Shown in pieces: positions 33,771 through 42,620 of a stretch of 52,853 nt of DNA. The translations under genes were made by a program, and so were the position numbers. The notes beneath the pieces are model-generated. The model had not been told where the DNA came from. It ran no database searches and saw only the letters and a program-made list of their open reading frames with translations. The stretch's first letter is position 1, and every line of letters starts with the position of its first letter. Source of the stretch: Terriglobus sp. RCC_193 (lineage in GTDB: Bacteria; Acidobacteriota; Terriglobia; Terriglobales; Acidobacteriaceae); NCBI RefSeq assembly GCF_041355105.1, contig NZ_JBFUPK010000005.1:1-52853 (forward strand), read 5' to 3'.

Positions 33771-34523
33771 TTACATGCCCTCGCGCCGCAGACGCTTCAG
33801 CGCCGCGACGATTCGTTCCGTTACCACTTCCACTGGCTGCTCGCCATCCACGACCTCAAACCGGCCCCGGGCGCGATAATGCTCGATCACCGGCGCAGTC
33901 AGATCCGCAAACTGCCGCATCCGCTCCGCAAAAACCTCTTCGGTGTCATCCGGGCGCTGTACCAGCGGCTGACCATCCACATCATCAACTCCCTCCACTT
34001 GCGGAGGATTGGTGTAGATGTTGTAAATCCGCTTCGAAACGGGGCCCGTACGTCGACCAGTGATACGACGCAACAACTCATCATACCGAACTTCGATAGA
34101 GACTGCAACGACAGGAAGCCTGCCCGCTGGGGTCACTTCGCCATTCTGTCCTGGGAAACCATCTCCGGCAAGCTGTGCGTCCAGCCACTGCGCCTGCCCC
34201 AACGTTCGGGGAAAGCCGTCCAGAATGTAGCCCCGGGCCGCATCTGGCTGGCTTAAACGCAATGCCACCATACGGTTCACCAGCTCATCCGGAACGAAAA
34301 TGCCCTGCGCCACCAGGTCCTGAAACTCGAGGCCTACCGGAGTCTTCTGCTTGATATTTTCGCGGATGATGTCGCCGGTGGAAATCTGCGGGATGCCCCA
34401 CAGATCCATCAGTATCTGCGCCTGCGTTCCCTTGCCTACGCCGGGTGCGCCCAGAAGAAGCACCGGCCCAGGGATGAAGCCATCCACTGGAGCCGGGGTT
34501 TGATTCAGTACATGTTCTGCCAC
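33771..34523 (-). CDS. adk: Adenylate kinase
   Basis: The predicted protein is 250 residues, longer than the usual 214-220 because of about 19 N-terminal residues before the first strand and a loop GDGFPGQNGEVTPAGRL in the middle. It interconverts ATP + AMP and 2 ADP. P-loop GAPGVGKGT (25-33), the AMP site (STGDIIRENI), the DGFPRTLGQAQ motif and a full LID (GRRTGPVSKRIYNIYTNPP ... RPDDTEE) without zinc cysteines are present. Translation appears to start at a GTG six bases after the secY stop. Confidence 0.97.
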   Translation of the reverse strand: MAEHVLNQTPAPVDGFIPGPVLLLGAPGVGKGTQAQILMDLWGIPQISTGDIIRENIKQKTPVGLEFQDLVAQGIFVPDELVNRMVALRLSQPDAARGYILDGFPRTLGQAQWLDAQLAGDGFPGQNGEVTPAGRLPVVAVSIEVRYDELLRRITGRRTGPVSKRIYNIYTNPPQVEGVDDVDGQPLVQRPDDTEEVFAERMRQFADLTAPVIEHYRARGRFEVVDGEQPVEVVTERIVAALKRLRREGM

Positions 34524-34529
34524 GTCTGC

Positions 34530-35927
34530 TTACCAGCTCCGCCGGCCACGGGAGCGGCCGCTCTTTGGTGTGAAGCCTTCGTAATGGCGCATGATCAACT
34601 GCGATTCGACCTGCTGCACGGTGTCCATGGCCACGCCCACTACGATCAGCAGCGACGTGCCGCCAAAGTAGAAGTTCACGCCCAGACCATTCGTGATCCA
34701 GTTGGGCAGACGGTCAAAGAACGGCCCTACCAGCCAGAGATGGTTCAGGTGCACACCGGAGATCATCATCTGCGGAATCAACTGAATGATGATCAGGTAG
34801 ATGGCGCCCACCAGCGTGATACGCGTCAGGATGTCGTTGATGAAGTCGCTCGTACGACGACCGGGACGGATGCCGGGAATGAACCCGCCGTACTTGCGCA
34901 GGTTATCGGCAATGTCGTCCGGACGGAAGACGATGGAAATGTAGAAGTAGGCGAAGAAGATGATCGCCGCCGCGCTGAGAACCTGATACCAGGGCTCGCC
35001 CGGCTTCAGTCCATCGGCAATCACGCGGAAGAATGTGTGGTTCTGCACAAACTGCGTGTTCGCGAAGAGCAATGGCGCCGACAGGATCGACGACGCGAAG
35101 ATCACCGGCATAACGCCACCGGAGTTCACCTTCAGCGGCAGGTGTGTCGACTGGCCACCCATCATCTTGCGGCCCACAATACGCTTCGCGTACTGCACCG
35201 GGATGCGCCGCTCCGACTTTTCGACAAACACGATGAAGTACACGACCCCAACCATCGCCACGATCAGTATGGCAATAGCCAGCGGCGTGAATCCGCCCCA
35301 TGCTGAGTCGCGTGCCTTTTCGTAGAGGTCGTTGATACCGTTCGGCAGACCAGCCACGATACCCGTGAAGATCAACAGTGACATACCGTTGCCGATACCG
35401 CGCTCGGTAATCTGCTCACCCAGCCACATGATGAATGCCGTACCCGTTGTCAGCGTCAGCACGCAGAGCGCGATGAACGACTTCGAACCCATCGTCACCA
35501 TCGGTGCGCCGGTGGTGGACTTGGTCAGCATCATGGCAATCGCGAACGACTGCACAATGGCCAGCAGAACTGTTACGTAGCGGGTCCACTGCGTGATCTT
35601 GCGGCGACCCACTTCGCCTTCCTTCTGCAGCTTTGCCAGCGGCTCATAGATCACCGTCAGCAACTGGAAGATGATCGACGCCGTGATGTACGGCATGATG
35701 CCCAGCGCGAAGATGGTGAGGCGGCGAAGCGAACCACCAGTGAACAGATCCACCAGGCCGAGCGACGATCCCGCATTTTGCGCGAAGTACTGCGCCAGCA
35801 GATCAGCGTTGATGCCGGGTGTGGGGATGTGTCCGCCAAGGCGGTAAACGGCAAGCAGGCCCAGCGTAAACAGCACGCGGGTGCGCAGCTCAGGAATGCG
35901 GAAGATGTTGGCCAGCTTGTCAAACAT
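34530..35927 (-). CDS. secY: Preprotein translocase channel subunit SecY
   Basis: The predicted protein is 465 residues with ten membrane helices. It starts MFDKLANIFRIPELRTRVLF and keeps the plug region (AQYFAQNAGSSLGLVDLFTGGSLRRLTIFALGI), the cytoplasmic loops ERRIPVQYAKR and the SecA/ribosome-binding RPGRRTSDFINDIL stretch. It forms the protein-conducting channel with SecE and SecG; secE is not in this window. It lies 167 bases after rplO and directly before adk. Confidence 0.99.
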   Translation of the reverse strand: MFDKLANIFRIPELRTRVLFTLGLLAVYRLGGHIPTPGINADLLAQYFAQNAGSSLGLVDLFTGGSLRRLTIFALGIMPYITASIIFQLLTVIYEPLAKLQKEGEVGRRKITQWTRYVTVLLAIVQSFAIAMMLTKSTTGAPMVTMGSKSFIALCVLTLTTGTAFIMWLGEQITERGIGNGMSLLIFTGIVAGLPNGINDLYEKARDSAWGGFTPLAIAILIVAMVGVVYFIVFVEKSERRIPVQYAKRIVGRKMMGGQSTHLPLKVNSGGVMPVIFASSILSAPLLFANTQFVQNHTFFRVIADGLKPGEPWYQVLSAAAIIFFAYFYISIVFRPDDIADNLRKYGGFIPGIRPGRRTSDFINDILTRITLVGAIYLIIIQLIPQMMISGVHLNHLWLVGPFFDRLPNWITNGLGVNFYFGGTSLLIVVGVAMDTVQQVESQLIMRHYEGFTPKSGRSRGRRSW

Positions 35928-36003
35928 CGGCGGGGCTTATCCAGTCAGGCCTTGCGGCCCGTTCTACTTAAACTTGATGCGGAGTTGATCCGATACAGGC
36001 AAA

Positions 36004-36026
36004 GGCCGAGCCATCACGGCTCGACC
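36004..36026 (-). other. Hairpin in the rplO-secY spacer
   Basis: A 9-bp stem with one mismatch (GGTCGAGCC/GGCTCGGCC on the transcribed strand) with loop GTGAT, followed by TTTGCC. It could act as a weak attenuator or 3' stabiliser. Confidence 0.4.
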
Positions 36027-36094
36027 CTTCCCTTGAAATCCGTGTGCCTTCATTCTACGCGCAGATGCCGCAACGCGCAGCCGAAGAGCGCCAC

Positions 36095-36580
36095 TTACGC
36101 TGCGGCTTCTTCCGCAGCCGGAGCGCCGAGCAGAACCAGCTTACCGCCTGCTGCTTCGATCTTCGCCTGTGCGGCCTTGGAAGCCTTATGCGCGTACACG
36201 GTCACAGCGGTGCTGATCTCGCCGTTTGCCAGTACCTTCACCAGAGCCTTCTTCTTGCGGACCAGACCGTTCTCCAGCATCGCTTCGAACGTCAGCTCCG
36301 TGACGTTCTTCGTTGCAACGAAAAGCTGGATCGTGTCCAGAGCCAGTACCTGGTACTCCTGACGGAAGATGTTGGTGAAGCCACGCTTCGGCAGACGGCG
36401 GTGCAGCGGCATCTGGCCGCCTTCAAAACCACGCATCGAGCGCGAACCCGAACGCGAGCGCTGGCCCTTGTGACCGCGCGTCGACGTCTTGCCCATGCCC
36501 GAACCCATACCACGGCCCACGCGCTTCTTGTTGCTGTTCGCGCCCTTCGGCGCATTCAAATTCGAAAGATTCAGTGCCAT
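36095..36580 (-). CDS. rplO: 50S ribosomal protein L15
   Basis: The predicted protein is 161 residues from the ATG at 36580, which has GAGG eight bases upstream; the longer open frame is spacer. The Gly/Arg-rich N-terminus (VGRGMGSGMGKTSTRGHKGQ, GFEGGQMPLHRRLPKRGF) threads into 23S rRNA, and the globular C-terminal domain is complete with a short Ala/Glu tail. It lies in its canonical place between rpmD and secY. Confidence 0.98.
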   Translation of the reverse strand: MALNLSNLNAPKGANSNKKRVGRGMGSGMGKTSTRGHKGQRSRSGSRSMRGFEGGQMPLHRRLPKRGFTNIFRQEYQVLALDTIQLFVATKNVTELTFEAMLENGLVRKKKALVKVLANGEISTAVTVYAHKASKAAQAKIEAAGGKLVLLGAPAAEEAAA

Positions 36581-36756
36581 TGTGCTTTCCTCGCTCACGC
36601 CGAACCGGTAAGTCCGACTCGCATTTGCCGCGATACTTTCTGCGGCCGCTGACATAAGTTCTATGTCAACCAAGTTATCGCCTGATCAATGCCAGGCTAA
36701 GTTGTTTTGGTGGCTTGCCTCAAAGGCTGACACAAGCCACCGAATTCATTCCCCGC

Positions 36757-36801
36757 CACGTCCCACGCTTCGAAGAGCCGCGTCGAGAACGGCACGAAGT
36801 G
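36757..36801 (-). repeat. 3'-adjacent structured element, copy A (after rpmD)
   Basis: It carries TCGAGAACGGCACGAAGTG (36783-36801, plus strand), eight bases from the rpmD stop, preceded by a GC-rich inverted segment ACGC..GCGT. See the finding on the four-copy family. Confidence 0.6.
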
Positions 36802-36809
36802 TCGAAGCA

Positions 36810-36998
36810 CTAGTCGAGGATGCGAACCAGGTGCGGGATTGCCGCAACCATGCCGCGAACCGACGGTGTGTCCTCGCGCTCCACGATCTGGTTCAGACGC
36901 GTAAAGCCCAGGCCCTTAACCACAAGCTTGTGCTTCACCGGCGTCGCGATCTTCGAGCGGTAGTACTGGATCTTGATCTTGCCCGTGTTTTCTGCCAT
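36810..36998 (-). CDS. rpmD: 50S ribosomal protein L30
   Basis: The predicted protein is 62 residues, normal length: KIKIQYYRSKIATPVKHKLV, VKGLGFTRLNQIVEREDTPS, VRGMVAAIPHLVRIL. L30 is a small 50S protein found between rpsE and rplO, as here. A structured repeat follows its stop codon and a CGTTGCTC repeat precedes its start. Confidence 0.97.
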   Translation of the reverse strand: MAENTGKIKIQYYRSKIATPVKHKLVVKGLGFTRLNQIVEREDTPSVRGMVAAIPHLVRILD

Positions 36999-37002
36999 TG
37001 TC

Positions 37003-37088
37003 TCGTTCCTCTCGTTGCTCGTTGCTCTCGTTGCTCCCGTTTCCGCGGCTCACGAGAGCAAACGCTGGAAACGAGGTAACGAGCAACG
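37003..37088. repeat. CGTTGCTC-type inverted repeat, copy 2 (rpsE-rpmD spacer)
   Basis: Four direct CGTTnCTC-type words at about 37005-37039 face GAGAGCAAACG and GTAACGAGCAACG words at about 37052-37088. The whole 94-base spacer consists of this element. Confidence 0.6.
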
Positions 37089-37092
37089 CGAA

Positions 37093-37599
37093 TTAAAGTT
37101 CGTGTACATCCTTGCCGCGCAGCGCTGCAACCGCAGCCTTGTCACGGAGCTGAATCAGCGCGTCAAACGTGGCCTTGATCACGTTGTGCGGGTTCGCCGT
37201 TCCCAGCGACTTGGTCAAAACGTTCTGCACACCGGCAGAGGTCATGACGGCACGCACAGCGCCACCAGCGATCACGCCGGTACCTTCGGGAGCCGGCTTC
37301 AGCAACACATGACCCGAGCCATAACGGCCCAGCACCTGGTGCGGAATCGATGTCGCGGTCAGGTTCACCTTGTGCAGGTTCTTCTTGGCCGCTTCAATGC
37401 CCTTGCGGATGGCCTGGGGAACTTCCTTGGCCTTGCCGCTGCCGTAACCCACAATGCCCTGATCCGGATCGCCGATTACAACCAGCGCCGCAAACGACAT
37501 ATTCTTACCGCCCTTAACGACCTTGGTCACACGGTTGATCGCGACCACCTGGTCCTTCAGGTTCAGCTTGTTTGCATCAATCTTCTTGCGAATTGCCAT
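37093..37599 (-). CDS. rpsE: 30S ribosomal protein S5
   Basis: The predicted protein is 168 residues. The double-stranded RNA-binding-like domain ([40 protein letters not shown]) and the C-terminal domain ([40 protein letters not shown]) are complete. S5 acts in decoding accuracy at the mRNA entry site. It is 27 bases downstream of rplR. Confidence 0.98.
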   Translation of the reverse strand: MAIRKKIDANKLNLKDQVVAINRVTKVVKGGKNMSFAALVVIGDPDQGIVGYGSGKAKEVPQAIRKGIEAAKKNLHKVNLTATSIPHQVLGRYGSGHVLLKPAPEGTGVIAGGAVRAVMTSAGVQNVLTKSLGTANPHNVIKATFDALIQLRDKAAVAALRGKDVHEL

Positions 37600-37626
37600 C
37601 TATAATCCTCTTTCGCTAAACCTGAG

Positions 37627-37992
37627 TTAGAACTCGAGACCGGCTTCACGCGCGGCATCGGCCAGGGCCTTGATGCGGCCGTGATACAGGTAACCACCAC
37701 GATCAAATACAACCTTGGTCACGCCTGCTTCCTTGGCGCGCTCCGCCACCAGCTTGCCCACTTCCTGGGCTGCAGCGATGTTGCCGCCGCTCTTCTTCTC
37801 TTCACCCTTCTTGAGGATGGTGGAAGCCGAAGCCAGCGTGGTGTGCGTGGAGTCGTCGATGACCTGTGCGTAGATGTGGTTGAGCGAACGGAAGATGTTC
37901 AGGCGAGGACGTTCGGTGGTGCCGGCGACCTTCGCACGAACGCGCTTGTGAACGCGCTTCCGGATGACATTGCGCTGCGGTGCAGTAATCAT
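37627..37992 (-). CDS. rplR: 50S ribosomal protein L18
   Basis: The predicted protein is 121 residues. It binds 5S rRNA. The basic N-terminus ([20 protein letters not shown]), the [20 protein letters not shown] strand and the C-terminal [20 protein letters not shown] stretch match the family. It lies between rplF and rpsE. Confidence 0.98.
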   Translation of the reverse strand: MITAPQRNVIRKRVHKRVRAKVAGTTERPRLNIFRSLNHIYAQVIDDSTHTTLASASTILKKGEEKKSGGNIAAAQEVGKLVAERAKEAGVTKVVFDRGGYLYHGRIKALADAAREAGLEF

Positions 37993-38093
37993 TTCTTCTT
38001 TCCTTCCCTATCGGCGCAAATGCCCTGCATCTGCGTTCGGTATGGTGAGCGATGGCATCTCGTCCATCGCCTCGGGTTGATGTTTCGTTGGAA

Positions 38094-38116
38094 CCGGCTC
38101 GCTCGAAGCGAGCCGG
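38094..38116 (-). other. Hairpin in the rplF-rplR spacer
   Basis: A perfect 10-bp stem CCGGCTCGCT/AGCGAGCCGG with a 3-base loop (or 9 bp closing UUCGA on the transcribed strand), without a T-run. It adjoins copy B of the 3' element. Confidence 0.5.
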
Positions 38117-38130
38117 CCCATACTCTATCC

Positions 38131-38177
38131 ACCGCCTCGAAAACACGTGCAAAGCACGTCGAGAACGATGCGAAGCA
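38131..38177 (-). repeat. 3'-adjacent structured element, copy B (after rplF)
   Basis: CTCGA (38136-38140), inner hairpin ACGTGC-AAA-GCACGT (38145-38159), TCGAG, then AACGATGCGAAGCA running up to the rplF stop codon at 38178. In this copy the short stem next to the stop reads TGC/GCA where other copies have CAC/GTG. Confidence 0.65.
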
Positions 38178-38717
38178 CTACTTCGAGCCGGTCTTGCCGA
38201 CCTTCTTCTTCAGCTTCTCGTCCGAGTAACGTACGCCCTTGTTCTTGTACGGATCAGGCTTACGCAGCGAACGCATGTCAGCGGCCACCTGGCCAACCTT
38301 CTGGCGGTCGATACCCTCAACCGTCAGGTGCGTCTGCTTCGGATCGATGGTGACGGTAATGCCGGTGGGCAGCGGGAACTCAATCGGGTGGGAGTAGCCG
38401 AGCGTGAATACAACCATGCCCGCGCCCTTCATCTCAGCACGGTAACCGATGCCGACGATGTCCAGTTCCTTCTTCCAGCCGTTGGTCACACCCTCAATGG
38501 CGTTGAACACCAGGGCGCGAGCCAGGCCATGAATGGCCTTCTGCGAATCGTTATCGCGCACAGCGTGCACGAAACCATCCTTCTGCTCCAGGCGGATGCC
38601 GGTGGGCAGAAGTGCATTCGTGGTGCCCTTGGGGCCAGTTACTTCAACGATGTTGCCATTCACCGTGTACTTCACAGTGGTAGCAACAGGAATCGGCTTC
38701 AAACCAATACGTGACAT
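38178..38717 (-). CDS. rplF: 50S ribosomal protein L6
   Basis: The predicted protein is 179 residues. Two repeated L6 domains; the C-terminal signature [23 protein letters not shown] and the middle [20 protein letters not shown] are intact. L6 lies near the factor-binding centre of the 50S subunit. It lies between rpsH and rplR. Confidence 0.98.
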   Translation of the reverse strand: MSRIGLKPIPVATTVKYTVNGNIVEVTGPKGTTNALLPTGIRLEQKDGFVHAVRDNDSQKAIHGLARALVFNAIEGVTNGWKKELDIVGIGYRAEMKGAGMVVFTLGYSHPIEFPLPTGITVTIDPKQTHLTVEGIDRQKVGQVAADMRSLRKPDPYKNKGVRYSDEKLKKKVGKTGSK

Positions 38718-38899
38718 TTACTTTTCCTTGCGGCTTGCGAGTCCCGGACTCTGCAACCAGTTAGTCTTGCGAACTAACTACCGGCAGACCGTTCCACTGC
38801 AGCCACCGCAGATCGCTCCGCGGGAACAACTTGTACTGCGAAAATTAAGAACTACATCCAGAGCAACGCTCTGGCCACGATACGGTGCGGTTGTAAGTT

Positions 38900-38938
38900 C
38901 ACGCCGCGAAGAGCGGCGTCGAGAACCGCACGAAGTGC
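38900..38938 (-). repeat. 3'-adjacent structured element, copy C (after rpsH)
   Basis: Inner hairpin ACGCCGC-GAAGA-GCGGCGT (38901-38919) followed by TCGAGAACCGCACGAAGTG (38919-38937), one base from the rpsH stop codon at 38939. Confidence 0.65.
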
Positions 38939-39337
38939 CTACCAGACGTGAGCGAGAACTTCTCCGCCTACGTTTTCCTTGCGAGCGGTGCGGCCCGTCA
39001 TCACACCCTTCGGCGTGGTGAGGATCGAGATACCAAGTCCACCCTGTACGCGGCGGATATCCTGAGCGCCGAGGTACACACGCGAACCAGGCTTGGAGAT
39101 GCGCTTCAGGTCGAGGATGGCGGAGGTGCCTTCGGCGTCGTACTTCAGGTACACGCGCAGGGTGCGGTGGTTCTCTTCCTCAACCGTCTTGTAGTTGGTG
39201 ATATAGCCCTCTTCCTTCAGAATGCGGGCAATCTCAGCCTTCAGGTTCGAGGCAGGAACATCCAGCTTCTGGTGGCGGGCATTGATGGCGTTACGTACGC
39301 GCGTCAGGAAGTCTGCTACTGGGTCGGTCAGGTTCAT
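38939..39337 (-). CDS. rpsH: 30S ribosomal protein S8
   Basis: The predicted protein is 132 residues from MNLTDPVADFLTRVRNAINA at 39337; a 13-residue in-frame extension upstream is spacer. The family ending RVQGGLGISILTTPKGVMTG and the region to the C-terminal EVLAHVW are intact. S8 binds the 16S central domain and in E. coli represses the spc operon by binding near rplE; I did not find a clear mimic of its site here. Confidence 0.98.
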   Translation of the reverse strand: MNLTDPVADFLTRVRNAINARHQKLDVPASNLKAEIARILKEEGYITNYKTVEEENHRTLRVYLKYDAEGTSAILDLKRISKPGSRVYLGAQDIRRVQGGLGISILTTPKGVMTGRTARKENVGGEVLAHVW

Positions 39338-39427
39338 GATGACTCTTCTCTCTACCTCCCGTTCTCTGCGAGCCATGCGCTGGCAGAACTGACGAAGGAT
39401 TTGGTAATCGTTACTCTCGTGGATCGT

Positions 39428-39484
39428 TGCTCCCGCTACTCACGCACCCTGCTCTAACGAGAGCAACAAGAAACGTGAGCAACG
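39428..39484. repeat. CGTTGCTC-type inverted repeat, copy 3 (rpsN-rpsH spacer)
   Basis: CGTTACTCTCG and CGTTGCTCCCG words at about 39410-39438 face CGAGAGCAAC and GTGAGCAACGAGGTAACG at about 39458-39493, giving the same design as the copies at 31514 and 37003. Confidence 0.55.
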
Positions 39485-39498
39485 AGGTAACGCAAGCA

Positions 39499-39684
39499 CT
39501 ACCAGCTGCTCTTTACGACGCCTGGGATCTCGCCCTTGAGTGCAAGGCTACGGAAGCACAGACGGCAGATACCGAACTTGCGCAGAAACGCGCGGGGACG
39601 GCCGCACAACTGGCAACGGTTATGCTGGCGGCACTTAAATTTGGGCTTCTTGGCGTCCTTGACTGCCTTTGCAGTAGTCGACAT
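39499..39684 (-). CDS. rpsN: 30S ribosomal protein S14, zinc-binding type
   Basis: The predicted protein is 61 residues, the short zinc form. Cys24, Cys27, Cys40 and Cys43 ([20 protein letters not shown]) make the zinc ribbon, and [17 protein letters not shown] is the standard ending. It lies between rplE and rpsH. Confidence 0.98.
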   Translation of the reverse strand: MSTTAKAVKDAKKPKFKCRQHNRCQLCGRPRAFLRKFGICRLCFRSLALKGEIPGVVKSSW

Positions 39685-39708
39685 ATTTTTCTCCGATCCT
39701 TATCTGGG

Positions 39709-40248
39709 CTATGCGCGGAACGGCATGCCGAAGTGCTTGAGGAGGACGCGCGCGCTGTTATCGTCCGCAGCGGTCGTCACGATGGTCACGTTCATGCCCT
39801 TCAGCTTCTCCACCTTCGAATAATCGATTTCGGGGAAGATGAGCTGGTCACGCAGACCGAGCGTGTAGTTGCCGCGGCCGTCGAAGCTCTTCGAAGAAAC
39901 ACCCTTGAAGTCGCGCACGCGGGGAAGAGCCACGCTGATCAGGCGATCCAGGAACTCGTACATTGTCTCGCCGCGCAGGGTAACCATGGCGCCGATCGAC
40001 TGGCCTTCACGCACCTTGAACTGAGCGATGGACTTCTTCGCCTTGGTCAGAACCGGCTTCTGGCCGGTTACGGCTGCCAAATCGCTGACCAGCGGGTCAA
40101 TGATCTTGTTGTTCTGCGTCGCCTCACCGAGGCCCATGTTGATGACGATCTTCTCGATCTTCGGCACTGCCATCACATTCGTGATGCCCAGCTCCTTCTG
40201 AACGGCCGCCTTCAACTCGTTTGCATATTTCTCACGGAGTCGTGCCAC
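39709..40248 (-). CDS. rplE: 50S ribosomal protein L5
   Basis: The predicted protein is 179 residues if translation starts at the GTG at 40248 ([12 protein letters not shown]), which matches the usual L5 length and start; an ATG at 40299 would add 17 residues. The 5S rRNA-binding signature [10 protein letters not shown], the [20 protein letters not shown] stretch and the ending [20 protein letters not shown] are intact. The spacer to rplX (212 bases) is unusually long for this pair, which are normally almost adjacent. Confidence 0.96.
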   Translation of the reverse strand: MARLREKYANELKAAVQKELGITNVMAVPKIEKIVINMGLGEATQNNKIIDPLVSDLAAVTGQKPVLTKAKKSIAQFKVREGQSIGAMVTLRGETMYEFLDRLISVALPRVRDFKGVSSKSFDGRGNYTLGLRDQLIFPEIDYSKVEKLKGMNVTIVTTAADDNSARVLLKHFGMPFRA

Positions 40249-40459
40249 TGTCGTTACTTCGCTTTCTCCACGGTCATCGGATTGGGCTTCGATTCGCATC
40301 ACGGCCCGTATACCGTTTCGTGGGGTGTTCCTGTGATCTGGATTGCTGTCCGCTTGAGAACTTCGCCGGAACGCACCTGGCCCAACATGTGGGGTAGCCC
40401 AGAGAGGTCTTCCAACGAACAGCGCAGGCGCTTGCGCACCTGCTGTTATCAAAAACTGT

Positions 40460-40786
40460 TTACTTCACCTTCGGGTAAGCAATCACTTCGCCGGTCGTCT
40501 TGGCAATGCGCTCACGCTTGCCATCTACCACGCGAATGTTGATCCGAGTCGCCTTACCGTTGCCGTCCACCAGAGCCACGTTGGAGAGGTGAATTGCTGC
40601 TTCCTGCTCCAGAATGCCACCCTTGATGTTCGCCTGCGGATTCGGCTTGACATGCTTCTTGATCATGCCGATGCCCTGCACGAGAACGCGGTTCTTGTCG
40701 GTAACAATGCGCAGAACGCGGCCAGTCTTACCCTTGTCCTTGCCCGCCAGAACAACCACGGTGTCATTCTTCAAAACATGTGCCAT
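40460..40786 (-). CDS. rplX: 50S ribosomal protein L24
   Basis: The predicted protein is 108 residues. The KOW motif region ([20 protein letters not shown]) and [20 protein letters not shown] are intact. L24 starts 50S assembly. AGGAG lies eight bases before the ATG. It normally follows rplN directly; here an opposite-strand gene and a terminator lie between, so rplX must start from its own promoter in 40787-41011. I see only a weak candidate there (TTGTAT, 17 bases, TAAAGT). Confidence 0.98.
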   Translation of the reverse strand: MAHVLKNDTVVVLAGKDKGKTGRVLRIVTDKNRVLVQGIGMIKKHVKPNPQANIKGGILEQEAAIHLSNVALVDGNGKATRINIRVVDGKRERIAKTTGEVIAYPKVK

Positions 40787-41011
40787 TTTCAGTACTCCTA
40801 TCCCGCGCCGTGGTCCCGGACACAGGCCTCTGCGAGTACCTCCGCAGGTCGAGGGGATGCAGTTGGACCAAACTTGTCTACTTTACGCGAATTTACGCCT
40901 CAATACAAGCTTTTGGGCATGAAATTAGATCTACCATCATTCCGTTGCAGCATCAGACGATGGAATTCGTCTATCTGTGAGATTCTCAACTCCTCGCAGG
41001 GAGATTCCGCA

Positions 41012-41911
41012 ATGAGGTTCAGGGTTTCAACTCGAGCGTTCTCCGGCTTCGCGATCTGTTTGATCATGCTGTCCGCGCATGCGCAGGCTATCGCCACGCC
41101 GGGCCCCACCTTCGAATCTGCCTCCGTGAAACCGGCTCCGCCTGAAGCCCCGATGGAAGGCCTGGGCTTCATGATCCCGCTCGGCCGCGCGCAAACACCA
41201 CACGGCCTGCTCACGATGACCGGCCCGCTCCCGCCGCTTATCGTGTTCGCCTACGACGTTAAAGATGAAGTGGAAGCCCGCGCCATGCGGTCGCGCCTGC
41301 CCGAGTGGGCACGAAGCCAGAAGTACACCATCGTCGCCCGCCCACCGGAAAACGCGCAGAGCATGGAAGACATTCGCCTCATGCTGCGCAACCTGCTAGA
41401 AGACCGTTTCGCCATCAAGGCTCATCGCGAAAGCCACACCGCCAACGTCAACCTGCTGAACGTGGCGAAGCCTGGAACAACCGGCCCAAACCTGCAGCCC
41501 CACACAGCCGCCTGCATAAAACCCGGCACACCGGCACCAGAAACACAACCCGGCAAACCAGCTCCACAAACCTGCGGCCTGCAGATTAGCCGCAAAGAGG
41601 GTGGCATGATGCACGTCAGCATGATCGACGTCTCCATGCCCGAAGCCTGCACCCTCTTCGGTGGCCTGGGAGGCGTTCTCGGCGGTCGCGGCATGGATCG
41701 CATGGTGGACGCAACCGGCCTCACCGGCCACTACGACATGACGCTCGACTTCCAGATCGACGAAGCCAATGCACCACAGACCAACAGCGATGGCGACGGC
41801 CCGACCTTCACCGGCGCGCTGGAAAAACAACTTGGCCTGAAACTGAAAAAAGGCTCAGGACAGATCGAGGATCTCATCGTCGACCGCATTGCCCAGCCCA
41901 CGCCAGATTAA
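41012..41911 (+). CDS. TIGR03435-family exported protein (acidobacterial), function unknown
   Basis: The predicted protein is 299 residues from the ATG at 41012 with GGGAG eight bases upstream; the open frame reaches further up over rplX but without support. A signal peptide ends near AHAQA (about 25). The family hallmarks are present: PTFESASVKPAPPE at the mature N-terminus, LLTMTGPLPPLIVFAYDV, RLMLRNLLEDRFAIKAHRES, VDATGLTGHYDMTLDF and the ending ALEKQLGLKLKKGSGQIEDL. TIGR03435 proteins are abundant in Acidobacteria, and no function is established. A central Pro-rich insertion carries two cysteines. It lies on the plus strand between rplN and rplX, interrupting the ribosomal operon. Confidence 0.93.
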   Translation: MRFRVSTRAFSGFAICLIMLSAHAQAIATPGPTFESASVKPAPPEAPMEGLGFMIPLGRAQTPHGLLTMTGPLPPLIVFAYDVKDEVEARAMRSRLPEWARSQKYTIVARPPENAQSMEDIRLMLRNLLEDRFAIKAHRESHTANVNLLNVAKPGTTGPNLQPHTAACIKPGTPAPETQPGKPAPQTCGLQISRKEGGMMHVSMIDVSMPEACTLFGGLGGVLGGRGMDRMVDATGLTGHYDMTLDFQIDEANAPQTNSDGDGPTFTGALEKQLGLKLKKGSGQIEDLIVDRIAQPTPD

Positions 41912-41920
41912 CTTTGGAAG

Positions 41921-42133
41921 TTATTCACGCGGTCCGCTCAACCGAAACACCACAATTCCAACCGCAATCGTGATGATCAGTGCAATCGGCGCAGCCAGCA
42001 TCGCCAAACCGATATCCGTCTGCGCCCGATTGCCGCCTCCATGCGAAACCCACCGGGTCATCACGATCATCGCGCCATAGAAACTGACAATCAAAGTCAG
42101 GCCACAAATCAGAAGCGGCACCATACCACGCAT
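41921..42133 (-). CDS. Small two-helix membrane protein, hypothetical
   Basis: The predicted protein is 70 residues (start at 42133 or 42124). Two hydrophobic segments (about 4-24, VPLLICGLTLIVSFYGAMIV, and about 43-65, LAMLAAPIALIITIAVGIVV) are joined by a polar loop with a Gly-rich stretch, and the end is RLSGPRE. I know no family. It is tail-to-tail with the TIGR03435 gene (9 bases) and lies after the rplN terminator. There is no strong ribosome-binding site, so the call is tentative; the membrane pattern is the main support. Confidence 0.5.
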   Translation of the reverse strand: MRGMVPLLICGLTLIVSFYGAMIVMTRWVSHGGGNRAQTDIGLAMLAAPIALIITIAVGIVVFRLSGPRE

Positions 42134-42183
42134 ACAAAAAGCATACGCTTCGTAGCAATGGCGCCTGGAATCGGAAAGGCCCA

Positions 42184-42222
42184 CAAAAGCAAAACGGAGA
42201 GCGCCCGAAGGCACTCCCCGCT
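42184..42222 (-). terminator. Terminator after rplN, inside the ribosomal cluster
   Basis: An 11-bp stem with G-U pairs (CGGGGAGTGCC/GGCGCTCTCCG; plus-strand arms 42195-42205 and 42210-42220) closes a UUCG loop and is followed by TTTTGCTTTTGTGG on the minus strand. It begins 27 bases after the rplN stop. It should end the S10/early spc transcript here. Confidence 0.85.
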
Positions 42223-42248
42223 TTGAATGGTTTTCGTGGAACGAAAGC

Positions 42249-42620
42249 TTAGATAACTTCCGGAGCCAGCGAAACGATCTTCAGGAACTTCTTGTCGCGC
42301 AGCTCGCGGGCCACGGGTCCGAATACACGGGTTCCCACCGGCTCGCCTGCGTCGTTGATCACGACGGCTGCGTTCTGATCAAAGCGGATGTAGGTTCCGT
42401 CCTTGCGGCGCGCTTCCTTGCGGGTGCGCACGATCACGGCCTTCACAACCTTGCCCTTCTTCACGGTGCCGTCCGGCGAAGCTTCCTTCACCGCGGCCGT
42501 CACCACATCGCCCAGACCAGCCTTCTTACCCAGACCGCCACCGAGCGGCAGGATGACCTGCAGACGGCGTGCGCCAGAGTTATCGGCTACGTCCAGAATC
42601 GTACGCATTTGTACGGACAT
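42249..42620 (-). CDS. rplN: 50S ribosomal protein L14
   Basis: The predicted protein is 123 residues, normal length: [60 protein letters not shown] and [21 protein letters not shown]14 lies at the subunit interface with L19. It is now the last gene of the upstream ribosomal unit because a terminator and unrelated genes follow. Confidence 0.99.
   Translation of the reverse strand: MSVQMRTILDVADNSGARRLQVILPLGGGLGKKAGLGDVVTAAVKEASPDGTVKKGKVVKAVIVRTRKEARRKDGTYIRFDQNAAVVINDAGEPVGTRVFGPVARELRDKKFLKIVSLAPEVI

Noticed and set aside
31423-39498. CRISPR-like array suggested by repeated spacers
   Set aside because: The repeats are irregular in spacing and length, occur as inverted words in separate operon spacers, and have no cas genes nearby.
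40589-41011. N-terminal extension of the TIGR03435 gene over rplX
   Set aside because: The extension is antisense to rplX; the ATG at 41012 has a ribosome-binding site and starts a signal peptide.
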